A stretch of DNA of 28,082 bases from Bacilli bacterium (GTDB taxonomy: Bacteria > Bacillota_I > Bacilli_A > RFN20 > CAG-826): assembly GCA_016302065.1 (NCBI GenBank), contig JAEDOI010000012.1:1-28082 (forward strand). The letters run 5' to 3'. This document shows positions 6,883 through 14,906 of the stretch, in pieces (position 1 is the first letter of the stretch; the number at the start of each line of letters is the position of its first letter). The notes beneath the pieces were generated by a model. It had not been told where the DNA came from. It saw nothing but the letters and a program-made list of their open reading frames with translations, and did not search any database. The position numbers and the translations under genes are program-made.

Positions 6883-7953
6883 ATGTTTAAAGTTGATCAA
6901 ACATTACTAATAGAAAATTTAAAGAAAAATATAAAAAGTTCATATGGAGTATTAATTGCAATATCTATATTAGAAATATTAATGATTGTTTATGGATTAA
7001 TTACATTTAATTTTAATGAACCAATTAGAATTGTATATTTTATTTCATATTTTGTTTTATTAGCAGCTTCTGTTACTGGAATATTTTTATTAACCTACTA
7101 TAAAAAAGAAAAGAATATACATCGATTTAAAGAAGCATATTTTTATTCATTCTTTTATGTAACCTTACTTTGTATATGGTCAACATTAATTAGCGCATTA
7201 GATACATTTAATGGCAATTTTCCATTTACTTTCTTAACAGTATTTATTGCTATTCCTTTCTTCTGTTTAATCGATCCAATAATCTATTCATTATATGGAG
7301 TAATAGGTACTATTGCTCTTATTATTACTAATATTTTTTATACCCAGTCGTTAGAAGATAAAACAATTGATTTTGGCTATTATGTTAATATTGTAATCTT
7401 TTTACTTATTGTTATATTAGCAACATTTAAATCTTATGAAGTTGTCGTTACTAGACATAAAAACGAAGAGACATTACGTATTCAATCTTTAACAGATCAA
7501 CTTACTAATGTATACAATAGGAGAGCATTAGATTTAAAAATTAATGAATTAATGAATTTAAAAGATAAAACTAATTATTCTTTAATATTAATTGATATTG
7601 ATAAATTTAAAGAAATTAATGATAAGTTTGGTCATACATATGGAGATACATGTTTAAAAGAAGTAGTTAGCGTTATATCAAAATATCTTTCTAAGATGTC
7701 TTTATTTAGATATGGAGGAGATGAATTTATTGTTACTACTACTTTAAATAGAGATGAAATTAATTACTTTATAAATCAGATTAATAATGATCTAAGGTTA
7801 ATTGATAATAAAGTGGGTTTACAAATATCGGCTGGAGTTTATAATTTAACAAATAATGATTCTAAACCTGATGATGTATTATATAAAGTTGACAAAGCTT
7901 TATACGAATCAAAAGTAATAAATAGCGGAAAATGCGTATTCTTTAATGAATAA
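6883..7953 (+). CDS. Membrane diguanylate cyclase (GGDEF)
   Basis: A 356-residue protein with about six N-terminal membrane helices (residues about 20-185) and a C-terminal GGDEF domain. The active-site motif is intact as RYGGDEF (GGDEF at 278-282), the LTDQLTNVYNRRAL lead-in is typical, and LILIDIDKFKEIND supplies the metal-binding Asp. It should make c-di-GMP from two GTP at the cytoplasmic face of the membrane. The inhibitory I-site (RxxD five residues before the motif) is absent (SKMS there), so product feedback at that site is not expected. The membrane part has no recognised sensor domain. It converges with the SipW/fibre-like cluster and shares a promoter block with the last gene of that cluster. 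No EAL, HD-GYP or PilZ gene is visible in the window. Confidence 0.92.
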   Translation: MFKVDQTLLIENLKKNIKSSYGVLIAISILEILMIVYGLITFNFNEPIRIVYFISYFVLLAASVTGIFLLTYYKKEKNIHRFKEAYFYSFFYVTLLCIWSTLISALDTFNGNFPFTFLTVFIAIPFFCLIDPIIYSLYGVIGTIALIITNIFYTQSLEDKTIDFGYYVNIVIFLLIVILATFKSYEVVVTRHKNEETLRIQSLTDQLTNVYNRRALDLKINELMNLKDKTNYSLILIDIDKFKEINDKFGHTYGDTCLKEVVSVISKYLSKMSLFRYGGDEFIVTTTLNRDEINYFINQINNDLRLIDNKVGLQISAGVYNLTNNDSKPDDVLYKVDKALYESKVINSGKCVFFNE

Positions 7954-7964
7954 ATGTCAATAAT

Positions 7965-7996
7965 AAAAAAATAAGGAATTAAATCCTTATTTTTTT
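7965..7996. terminator. Bidirectional intrinsic terminator
   Basis: A perfect 13-bp inverted repeat (AAAAAAATAAGGA / TCCTTATTTTTTT, 6-nt loop) with T-runs on both strands lies between the diguanylate cyclase (+) and the fibre-subunit-like gene (-). It can end transcription from both sides. Confidence 0.85.
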
Positions 7997-8011
7997 AATT
8001 TTAATTAGTTG

Positions 8012-8713
8012 TTAAGCAATAATTTCAAATGCTACACTGGCATCAAATGAAATTGCATTAGCTACGCTTGATAAAGCAACTTCCATAGCTGTATATTGAG
8101 CAGCAGTTAATGGTTTTCCAGGCTTTGCAACATCTTCACTATTAGCTTTATATTTGAATGGAGTATTTGCAGCATTGCTTGCAGCTAAACTTATAGTAAC
8201 TGTATAAAGAGTATCATTTTCATTGGTTGTTTTTGTCCATGGACTTTCTAATGTTCCTTCATCAAAAGTAAATTCTTTTGTTACAGTTAAAAGTTCTGTC
8301 TTAACATCAATATATTTTAATAAAGTTTCATTAACTCTTGCTGTAAGGTTGAATTTACCTTTAATATTTGAAGATTTTAAACCTGAAGCACTTGCAGTAG
8401 GAATTTTAAATGTAACATCGAAAGAGTTAACAGGTGTATAAGTATCTCCTTCTCCAGGAGTACCAACATATATTTTTTCTGTTAATAAAGCAGCGTTTGA
8501 TGCACCACCTTGATCTAAAACAATTTTCGCATTTGCAGGTAAAGTAGTAGTTAATTCACCAGCTGTAACATGCATTTCAGTAACAGCGACACCAAGTTGT
8601 GCAGATTTAGAAACGGTTCCTGCGTTAAAGTACCATGCACTAAAACCGCTACCTACAATAGTAGCGACGCCTACTAATGGTAAAGTAAGCATTAAAATTT
8701 TTCTTTTTTTCAT
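8012..8713 (-). CDS. TasA/CalY-like exported protein with SipW-type signal, likely major subunit
   Basis: A 233-residue exported protein. The N terminus (MKKRK, hydrophobic run, then VGSGFSAWYF) fits the SipW-cognate signal class seen in TasA and camelysin. The mature part is rich in Ala, Thr and Ser with beta-type alternation and no Cys. It is a paralogue of the product of 13397-14080: both have KI.LDQGG (here KIVLDQGG), SFDV, a C-terminal FKYK and a closing AM...LS.V.NA..F segment. By position next to a SipW-type peptidase it may be a secreted fibre or matrix subunit; this is inference. It has the strongest expression signals of the cluster: GGAGGG 4 nt before the ATG, its own promoter block (8753-8777) and a strong terminator just after it. 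Confidence 0.75.
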   Translation of the reverse strand: MKKRKILMLTLPLVGVATIVGSGFSAWYFNAGTVSKSAQLGVAVTEMHVTAGELTTTLPANAKIVLDQGGASNAALLTEKIYVGTPGEGDTYTPVNSFDVTFKIPTASASGLKSSNIKGKFNLTARVNETLLKYIDVKTELLTVTKEFTFDEGTLESPWTKTTNENDTLYTVTISLAASNAANTPFKYKANSEDVAKPGKPLTAAQYTAMEVALSSVANAISFDASVAFEIIA

Positions 8714-8752
8714 ATTTCCCTCCGAATTTTTTACACATCACGATAGATATAG

Positions 8753-8777
8753 TCATATATTGTCAATTTTTATGATG
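8753..8777 (-). promoter_or_regulatory. Promoter block shared with the diguanylate cyclase gene
   Basis: On the minus strand this block contains TTGACA (8761-8766) and continues ATATATGA. It is 24/25 identical to 6805-6829, which lies upstream of the diguanylate cyclase gene on the plus strand. It overlaps the last codon and stop of the 911-residue gene (stop at 8770-8772) and sits about 50 nt before the ATG of the gene it should drive. A TATCGT 15 nt after the -35 is a weak -10 candidate. Confidence 0.6.
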
Positions 8778-11505
8778 GCAAACAGTAAAGAATCTTATTG
8801 TTTAATATCCTATAAAAATAAAGCAAAGATATATCACCATTAGAATCTAATTCTACTTCATAAGATGAAGAATTTATGCTTGGTGTTTCATAACTCCTTA
8901 TACTTATGCCCTCGTTAGTAGAAGTAAGATCAACTGACAATACTTTCTTTTTGGTTGTGTAATCATAAAGAAATACACGACTATAGTTCGACCCATACTT
9001 ATTTTTAAGAATACTTATAAGAGTTGATGATGAGCCTTTATCTTCATCTTTACTGCTCATCATATCTCCAACTAAGTAATCTTTTTCAAAAATAAGATTG
9101 GTCGTTGTGTAATGATTAATAAATTTGGATGTTACTCTATTTGTATCAGTCTTTTCAACCATCCCTAAATCTATTTTTCCATCAAAGATTTTTACAAATC
9201 TTTGTTCTTGTTTACATATATAAAGGTCATAATAATAATTAAATGTTCTTGAGTGTCCATCAACTGTTTTAGTAAAACTAGAAAACATTGTTGAAGGTAA
9301 ATCAGACCTTCTAACTAATAAAATGTCATATACACTTTTAGCTCTATTTGTTAAAAATTTTAATCCTAGCATTAAATCTTGGTCGATTCGATTATTTTCA
9401 TTATAGAATGTATATTCCATAAATGAAGGATCAATTCTAGTAAATACTCTTCCATTATTTCCATTAATTTCTTTGTAATATAATCTTTCATATTTTGTCT
9501 TCGAAGTTTCTAACCAAATTGAACTATTGTTTACTTGTCCTTGATATGATGCTAGTTGACCATAAATGTATCTTATATTAGTAAAATCTGCGTTTCTATA
9601 AAGAAGTACATTTGGATTAGTATCATTAACTTTTTCACCTGTTCCTGAAATAGCATTATTTAATTGTTCATCAGTATTTGCAACATAACAATTATTTACT
9701 CGAGAAAAAGTTCTAGTTAAATCATAGTTATTTTTAAAGTAGTCATTGTAGAAAGTTTTAAGATCTTTTGAAGAATTTGATAAGTAATCAGTAGAATATG
9801 AATCTTTATAGAGATGTAAATCATCAATTACTTCATAACAAAGGAAAATATAACCAGCAGGATTAGCTGTTAATCCGGTTCCTTTATGATGAAAAACAAC
9901 TTCATTTGTTTCCTTATTACTAGAATCAGTAACCTTAAAACCAATTTTGCTAAAATCAGTTTTAAGATCTTTTTTATATAAAGTTGGGAAATTTTCTTTA
10001 TCATTTGTTAAAGTTAATAATAAATTTTCATTTGTTCCATATTTTGTAAGTAAAGCTTGAGTAGAAGGACTATAAATACAAGAATTTACTATTAAAGCAT
10101 ATAAATTTATGTATTTCTTTGCATAGTCAACCCCCATAGTTTTATCTTTAGCAAACTTAAACGCAACAGAATGTCCTGAATATTGTCCCACAGTACCATG
10201 ACCAAAAATAGCAGGATCTACATTAATTGTAGATGTTAATCCATAATTATCACTTAGCTTTATTTCTCTTCCAGTTGCAAGAAAAACATTTTCGTTAGTT
10301 CCATATTTATTAGAAGAATTTTTTACATATCTATCACCTACATAATCAAATGTTCTCCATAATTTATTTTTACTTTTTCCTTCTTCGTCTCTTCCAATAA
10401 TGAAAACACAATCTCTTCCAGAATCTACAATATCTTCAACTGGAAAGTCCGAAGCAATCTTTCCAATGTTTTTTGTTTCTTTAAATTGAGGAAAAATTCT
10501 AATTACATGAGAATCCTTTGAATCAGGAAGATCTTCAATTGCAGTAACATAATTATTTAAATCTTCATCAAAATTAAAGAAAGTATTCGTATCGCTTGCA
10601 AAGAAACTAGTATTTACATCACTATAATCAGAAACAAGAGAATAATTACCATTACTAAGTTTCTTACTTTTTGCTACTGTCCACTTATGATTTGTATTTG
10701 TTTCCATACCTTGATTTTCTGCAGCAAAATTAACTACTGGATAGTTGATATAATTATTAAATTCATTTAAAGAAATAGAATATTTAACATTTAGTTTTAA
10801 TGGTAAATACCTTCTATCTACATATTTTTCGTTTGTTCCTGGAGTAGAAATTTTAGGCATTCCACCTTCATAAATAGTTTCGTTAGTTAAAGAAGAAACA
10901 ACAACTTTACTATCATAATCTCCCCATCCACCATATCTATCATTTTTTCCACTAATCATTTCTGCTTTGGTTCTAAATGCAGGGGTAGCATTTGTTGCAG
11001 TAGGATAAACAGAAACAGTATAATCATTTTTAGAAAAAGGATAAAATGATGCATCATTAACTTTAGCGGTCATTAAATCTGTATAACTATTATAAATTGT
11101 TCCTCCAACATTAAGTCCTTTAGGTTCATAATTATTAATTTTATAAAAATCACTATTATTTGGATCTTTTTTAGGAACTCTTAAAACATCATCAGATTCA
11201 ATTTCAAAACTTCCAAATGCTTCCTCAGGTTTTGGATTATTAACAGGATCATCAAGATAAGCTTTATATATTCCCATATAATAAACTGAAGGGAAGAAAT
11301 ATAAAGTATATGAATGATCTTTATCTTCATTATTTGAAAATGAATAATTTTCATATATTTGATCAGTAGATGTATCTATTCCAATATCTTTATCAAATGT
11401 TGCTCCATCAACTGGAGAAAAATAAAAATATGAAAGACCTCCACCGACAAAAACTGTTATCAATGCAATAAAAGCAATAAGAATGTATTTAAAATGTCTT
11501 CTCAT
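8770..11505 (-). CDS. Large exported protein (911 aa) of the SipW cluster, function unknown
   Basis: A 911-residue protein with a short basic start, a hydrophobic segment and VGGGLSYFYF, the same signal type as its neighbours. After that there is no further obvious membrane helix, sortase motif or lipobox. The rest is rich in Asn, Ser, Thr, Tyr and Asp, as in surface beta-structured proteins. The segment KYGTNEN occurs twice, once before VFLATG and once before LLLTL, hinting at internally repeated units. I recognise no enzyme motif. Its start overlaps the stop of the upstream gene as ATGA (11502-11505), so it is translationally coupled. It may be an accessory, tip or anchor protein of the proposed fibre, or an adhesin; this rests on context only. 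Confidence 0.7.
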   Translation of the reverse strand: MRRHFKYILIAFIALITVFVGGGLSYFYFSPVDGATFDKDIGIDTSTDQIYENYSFSNNEDKDHSYTLYFFPSVYYMGIYKAYLDDPVNNPKPEEAFGSFEIESDDVLRVPKKDPNNSDFYKINNYEPKGLNVGGTIYNSYTDLMTAKVNDASFYPFSKNDYTVSVYPTATNATPAFRTKAEMISGKNDRYGGWGDYDSKVVVSSLTNETIYEGGMPKISTPGTNEKYVDRRYLPLKLNVKYSISLNEFNNYINYPVVNFAAENQGMETNTNHKWTVAKSKKLSNGNYSLVSDYSDVNTSFFASDTNTFFNFDEDLNNYVTAIEDLPDSKDSHVIRIFPQFKETKNIGKIASDFPVEDIVDSGRDCVFIIGRDEEGKSKNKLWRTFDYVGDRYVKNSSNKYGTNENVFLATGREIKLSDNYGLTSTINVDPAIFGHGTVGQYSGHSVAFKFAKDKTMGVDYAKKYINLYALIVNSCIYSPSTQALLTKYGTNENLLLTLTNDKENFPTLYKKDLKTDFSKIGFKVTDSSNKETNEVVFHHKGTGLTANPAGYIFLCYEVIDDLHLYKDSYSTDYLSNSSKDLKTFYNDYFKNNYDLTRTFSRVNNCYVANTDEQLNNAISGTGEKVNDTNPNVLLYRNADFTNIRYIYGQLASYQGQVNNSSIWLETSKTKYERLYYKEINGNNGRVFTRIDPSFMEYTFYNENNRIDQDLMLGLKFLTNRAKSVYDILLVRRSDLPSTMFSSFTKTVDGHSRTFNYYYDLYICKQEQRFVKIFDGKIDLGMVEKTDTNRVTSKFINHYTTTNLIFEKDYLVGDMMSSKDEDKGSSSTLISILKNKYGSNYSRVFLYDYTTKKKVLSVDLTSTNEGISIRSYETPSINSSSYEVELDSNGDISLLYFYRILNNKILYCLPS

Positions 11506-12260
11506 GGTTTAATATATTCTCCCATAAAATGAACTTTAATATTCCAATATCCATTATTTATACAATTATCGACAAGCGAATCATATTTTTGAGCGGTATT
11601 TGGTTTTTCATCTAATGATATATATTTGAATATTTTAGACATTCTTAAAAAATAAGATATTTCATTACCGTTAGTATTAGACAAATTTCTATCAATACCT
11701 AATATTTCGTTATATGGATCTATAGTTGATTGTTTTGAAGTATCTGTATCATAATATTTATTAAATCCAAAAGAAGAATCATAAATATAATCAAGAGTAG
11801 ATACTGTTTCAACATAAGATGATAAAGCTTTATATCCTTTGTTTTTATTATCACTAATTTCAAATTTAAAACCTAATCTAATTCTTGTTCTACCTTCTCT
11901 ATTTAAATAATCTAAAACTTCGCCAGTTGGTTTTATAAAAGTAAATACTAACTTATCATCTATTTCACTATATTCAACTTTTTTTTCATCAAATTTCGAT
12001 GTATAAAAATTTATGCCTTCGAATAAATCATTACTAGTTTTATTACCTTCGCTTAAAACAAGTTTAGATGGAGCTTGATCAACTCTAAACTCACCACTTA
12101 TTGCAACTGGCTCAATTGACAATCCAACACTTGCTTCTTTTGCACTAACTTCTGTACCTTCTTCAATAAAAACAAACACAGCAAAGCCAGTGCCAACAAG
12201 AGAAGCAACCCCAAAAATAGAAAGAAAAATAAATAATAATCTTAGACTATTTCTTTTCAT
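11502..12260 (-). CDS. Exported protein with SipW-type signal, distant fibre-subunit paralogue
   Basis: A 252-residue protein starting MKRNSLR, then a hydrophobic run ending VGTGFAVFVF, matching the SipW-type signal of the other cluster proteins. The following stretch, with KLVLSEG and then NDLFEGINFYTS, lines up with the KI.LDQGG...LT.KI.. region of the two closer paralogues, so it is probably a diverged member. The remainder is charged and Tyr-rich with no recognised domain. Its start lies 14 nt inside the signal-peptidase gene, with GGGAGAAG as Shine-Dalgarno, and its TGA stop overlaps the next start. It may play the part TapA plays beside TasA (minor or assembly subunit), but there is no sequence similarity I can show to TapA. 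Confidence 0.65.
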   Translation of the reverse strand: MKRNSLRLLFIFLSIFGVASLVGTGFAVFVFIEEGTEVSAKEASVGLSIEPVAISGEFRVDQAPSKLVLSEGNKTSNDLFEGINFYTSKFDEKKVEYSEIDDKLVFTFIKPTGEVLDYLNREGRTRIRLGFKFEISDNKNKGYKALSSYVETVSTLDYIYDSSFGFNKYYDTDTSKQSTIDPYNEILGIDRNLSNTNGNEISYFLRMSKIFKYISLDEKPNTAQKYDSLVDNCINNGYWNIKVHFMGEYIKP

Positions 12261-13395
12261 TATTTAAATTCTTCTCCCAATCAAGTTTACTAATTTCGCT
12301 ATCAATTTCTTTAGCGATATATACTTCTCTAGAATCATAAGAGTTTTCAATTCTTTCTTCAGAGAAATCAAACATAATTAAGAATAAAAATCCACTAAGT
12401 AAAGCAACAATTCCAATATTAGATTGGAGATAAATTAAAGTTACACCAAGTCCATAATTTGAAAAACCATTGTATTTACCAACTATATTTTCATATCTAA
12501 CACCAAGTTCAAAAGTTAATGAATCAGAGTTTGCATCTCCTCTAAGAGTAAATAGCTTTACTCCTTCAGTATTTTCCATAATTTTAATAACTCTATGAAC
12601 ATAAATTACATCATCATGTTTATAAGCAATAACATCATAAAGTTTAATATCTTCTTCGTTAATTTTTTCTATTCCAATTAAACTATATTGTTCTATTTGA
12701 TTTGTTAAATTATTATCAGAAATATATGTATTTCCTTCATAAATTGATTCCATTGAACCAGTTAAAATAGTTATATATGAAGTATTTCCAATAAATAATG
12801 TTTGATCATTTACTTTAAAAGCTAATGTAATACCAAAAACAACAAAAAGAATAAAATAGAAAACTAAAGCAAAATAATTCATTATTGTCTTACTTTTTTC
12901 TTTCTTTTTCTCTTTTCTTTTAATAGCTTCACTTACTGTAATTCTTGCTTTTACTTTTATATCATCAACAATTACTTCTGGTTTTATCTCTTCCTTAACT
13001 TCATAATTACTAACTAATTCTTGAAGATACAATTCATAATTTCCATCATACTTCTCATTTTCATCAAAAGAAGTTCTTGTTTTTCTGCTTGTTTCAATTG
13101 TTTTAGTTTCTTGTTTAATAGCATCTAAATCAATTCCTGTATCAATTTTATAAAATAAATGTTCATAAGATTTATAAGGAAGAATAAATTCATCATATAC
13201 CTTCATAGAAATATATTTAGAATATTTTTCTTTTGTTTCTTTCTTTATTTCGTTATCTTCATGCCCAAATTCAATATGTTTTTTCTTATATTTTGAGTAT
13301 AAATAGAATGTTATACCTAAAACAAGAGCCATACCAACGATGACAATAGAAGAAACAACTAATGCAATAATCTCTAACTTACCTTGGCCATTCAT
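12247..13395 (-). CDS. sipW: SipW-class (ER-type) signal peptidase I with N-terminal extension
   Basis: A 382-residue membrane protease. The catalytic Ser214 lies in ILTGSMESIY, and the base position is His267 (VIYVHRV) where ordinary bacterial type I peptidases have Lys; this marks the ER/SipW type. Asp287 in LRGDANSDS and the later ENIVGKY fit the family. Membrane helices are at about 8-33, 172-193 and 318-341. SipW proteins are usually near 190 residues. Here about 165 extra N-terminal residues hold one more helix and a long, very charged cytoplasmic part (about 34-168). It sits among four genes whose products carry SipW-type signals, one base after the upstream stop, so it most likely processes them. 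Regulation is presumably shared with the operon promoter upstream of 14080. Confidence 0.88.
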   Translation of the reverse strand: MNGQGKLEIIALVVSSIVIVGMALVLGITFYLYSKYKKKHIEFGHEDNEIKKETKEKYSKYISMKVYDEFILPYKSYEHLFYKIDTGIDLDAIKQETKTIETSRKTRTSFDENEKYDGNYELYLQELVSNYEVKEEIKPEVIVDDIKVKARITVSEAIKRKEKKKEKSKTIMNYFALVFYFILFVVFGITLAFKVNDQTLFIGNTSYITILTGSMESIYEGNTYISDNNLTNQIEQYSLIGIEKINEEDIKLYDVIAYKHDDVIYVHRVIKIMENTEGVKLFTLRGDANSDSLTFELGVRYENIVGKYNGFSNYGLGVTLIYLQSNIGIVALLSGFLFLIMFDFSEERIENSYDSREVYIAKEIDSEISKLDWEKNLNNEKK

Positions 13396-13396
13396 A

Positions 13397-14080
13397 TTAC
13401 GATCCCTTCTTATAAGTTAATGAGAAATTAATTGTTAAAGCATTTGTAACATCACTTAAATCATTTTGCATTGCACTATGAGCTTCTTTTGTTGTTGGTT
13501 TTCTACCTTCTTTATATTTAAAAGAAGGAGACGTTTCAGCATCACTTGGTTTAACTTCCATCTTATATGTATATTTATAATAGTCAACTGAATCAATTGT
13601 TTTAATTTCTGTAGGTTTTAAATCAAAAATTACATTATTAGATTCTAAAATTGTCATAGCATTATTTATAATAGAGATATAATAAGCAACCTTATCATTT
13701 AATGTTGCAGTGCTAGTTAATTGAGCAACTGTATTATTAAAAGCTAAACCATCAGCGTCATCTTTTTTAATGAAATAATTAACATCAAAAGAACTAATAA
13801 TTCCATTATTAGCTTCAGTTAATGCACTATACAAGCAAATTTTTTTAGTTAAATCTTCTTTACTAAAAAATCCACCTTGATCAATTTTTAAAACAGTATC
13901 TTCTGGTAGTGAAGTTTCAATAAATCCAAAAGTTTCAACTTTATCTTCAACTTTAACACCAAGTGATTTTTCTAAACGAATATAACTAGAATCAAAATAC
14001 CAAGCACCAAAACCAGCACCAACTAAAACACTAGTTGCTAAAACGGGTATTATAATAACCAACAATTTTCTTTTAAACAT
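13397..14080 (-). CDS. TasA/CalY-like exported protein, first gene of SipW cluster
   Basis: A 227-residue protein from the ATG at 14080; a GTG at 14119 gives a longer reading, but GGGAGAG (14085-14091) lies 4 nt before the inner ATG, and that start gives the expected signal MFKRK...VGAGFGAWYF. It is a paralogue of the last cluster gene (8012-8713): shared KIDQGG, SFDV, FKYK, and a C-terminal AM..DLSDVTNALTINFS segment matching AM...LSSVANAISFDAS. No Cys or catalytic motif is visible in the mature part. A SipW-processed surface or matrix subunit is the best guess. The signal-peptidase gene follows after one base, so the two are coupled. Confidence 0.75.
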   Translation of the reverse strand: MFKRKLLVIIIPVLATSVLVGAGFGAWYFDSSYIRLEKSLGVKVEDKVETFGFIETSLPEDTVLKIDQGGFFSKEDLTKKICLYSALTEANNGIISSFDVNYFIKKDDADGLAFNNTVAQLTSTATLNDKVAYYISIINNAMTILESNNVIFDLKPTEIKTIDSVDYYKYTYKMEVKPSDAETSPSFKYKEGRKPTTKEAHSAMQNDLSDVTNALTINFSLTYKKGS

Positions 14081-14102
14081 CAAACTCTCCCAAGTATAAG
14101 GC

Positions 14103-14137
14103 ATTATATAGTTTAGCACTTAATAACTCGATGTCAA
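14103..14137 (-). promoter_or_regulatory. Candidate promoter of the SipW cluster
   Basis: Minus strand: TTGACA at 14132-14137 and TATAAT at 14103-14108. The 23-nt spacing is longer than the usual 16-18, so either a protein bends the DNA or only one of the boxes is used. The ATG is 22 nt past the TATAAT. The context AAATTGACA partly matches the block shared by the diguanylate cyclase and the last cluster gene. Confidence 0.4.
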
Positions 14138-14242
14138 TTTATAATTAATAGCTATATTTATTTTAAGCAAATAATGTAAAATTATTCGATAAATACATTA
14201 TCTTTAAGTTAACTAAAAAATTAATTATTATAGCGATATTAT

Positions 14243-14258
14243 AGATAAAATTTTATCT
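14243..14258. terminator. AT-only palindrome after the nitroreductase gene
   Basis: AGATAAAATTTTATCT is a perfect 16-bp palindrome just after the nitroreductase stop. It has little room for a loop and few G-C pairs, so its use as a terminator is doubtful. The rest of the 188-bp gap (14081-14268) holds the cluster promoter, an AGTTAACT site (14207-14214) and two copies of TTATCTTTAAG. Confidence 0.3.
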
Positions 14259-14268
14259 TTAAGCAAAA

Positions 14269-14769
14269 TTATTTTATTACTTTTATAACATGGTCAACAT
14301 TTGTCATATTTGGGCAATCAATATATCCAACAAACATACCAGAAAGAATTTTATAATCAGTAGGAACATTTAAAATTTCTAAGCATTCTTTACTAGCTGC
14401 TATAAGTCTTGCAACAGAATAAGAAAAAGTGCTTCCAAGATCTAAGTCACTTGCTGCTAAGCACATATTTTCAATTATACTTCCAGCATCTTGGTTTGCT
14501 AAAACTTCACTATTATTTTTAGAAAATAATAAAATAACATTTTTAGAATTATAGCTTACATCCATTCCTCTAACGTTTTTAATTATTGAAATAATTCTTT
14601 CAAATTTTTCTCCTTTTAAAGAATAAAGAAGATAATCATTATAAGAACCTCTACTAACTGGAGCATGCATTCCAGCATCTAAAATATAAGTTAACTTATC
14701 CTCTTCTACTTCAATAGGTTTATAACTTCTACAGGTTCTTCTTTTTAAATATAAATCTTTAAATTCCAT
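14269..14769 (-). CDS. Nitroreductase-family flavoprotein
   Basis: A 166-residue protein of the FMN-dependent nitroreductase fold, at the short end of the family. The N-terminal RRTCRSYKP matches the FMN-phosphate-binding R-R-S-x-R-x-[FY] motif; HAPVSRGSYNDY and the later DAGSIIENMCLAASDLDLGSTF helix are also typical, as is the closing GMFVGYID. Such enzymes reduce nitro groups, quinones or flavins with NAD(P)H; the substrate is not predictable. It is the last gene of the 19417-14269 minus-strand unit, 2 nt after the 44-residue gene, with a G-rich GAGGATGGGG stretch before the ATG as Shine-Dalgarno. Confidence 0.85.
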   Translation of the reverse strand: MEFKDLYLKRRTCRSYKPIEVEEDKLTYILDAGMHAPVSRGSYNDYLLYSLKGEKFERIISIIKNVRGMDVSYNSKNVILLFSKNNSEVLANQDAGSIIENMCLAASDLDLGSTFSYSVARLIAASKECLEILNVPTDYKILSGMFVGYIDCPNMTNVDHVIKVIK

Positions 14770-14771
14770 AC

Positions 14772-14906
14772 TTATGCCCCATCCTCATGTGTATCACAAA
14801 TGTTTTTATGTTTTGGCTTTTTATAATTTGAAGATCTCTTTTCTTCAATCATAAATTTAACATCTTCACTATAATATTTTTTCTTATTATATGGATTGTT
14901 TTTCAT
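14772..14906 (-). CDS. 44-residue basic protein, unknown
   Basis: An ORF encoding 44 residues, beginning MKNNPYNKKKYYSEDV and ending KHKNICDTHEDGA. A Shine-Dalgarno GAGGT lies 8 nt before the ATG. It starts 20 nt inside the end of the metalloprotease gene and stops 2 nt before the nitroreductase ATG, so it fills the gap exactly with start/stop coupling on both sides. It is strongly basic in the first 36 residues, then has a Cys-x3-His near the acidic C terminus. No signal peptide or membrane helix. I do not recognise a family. The ribosome site and tight packing make it a real gene candidate. Confidence 0.65.
   Translation of the reverse strand: MKNNPYNKKKYYSEDVKFMIEEKRSSNYKKPKHKNICDTHEDGA

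Noticed and set aside
14081..14119. GTG start extending the first SipW-cluster gene by 13 residues
   Set aside because: It would place the signal peptide internally, and GGGAGAG sits right before the inner ATG at 14080.
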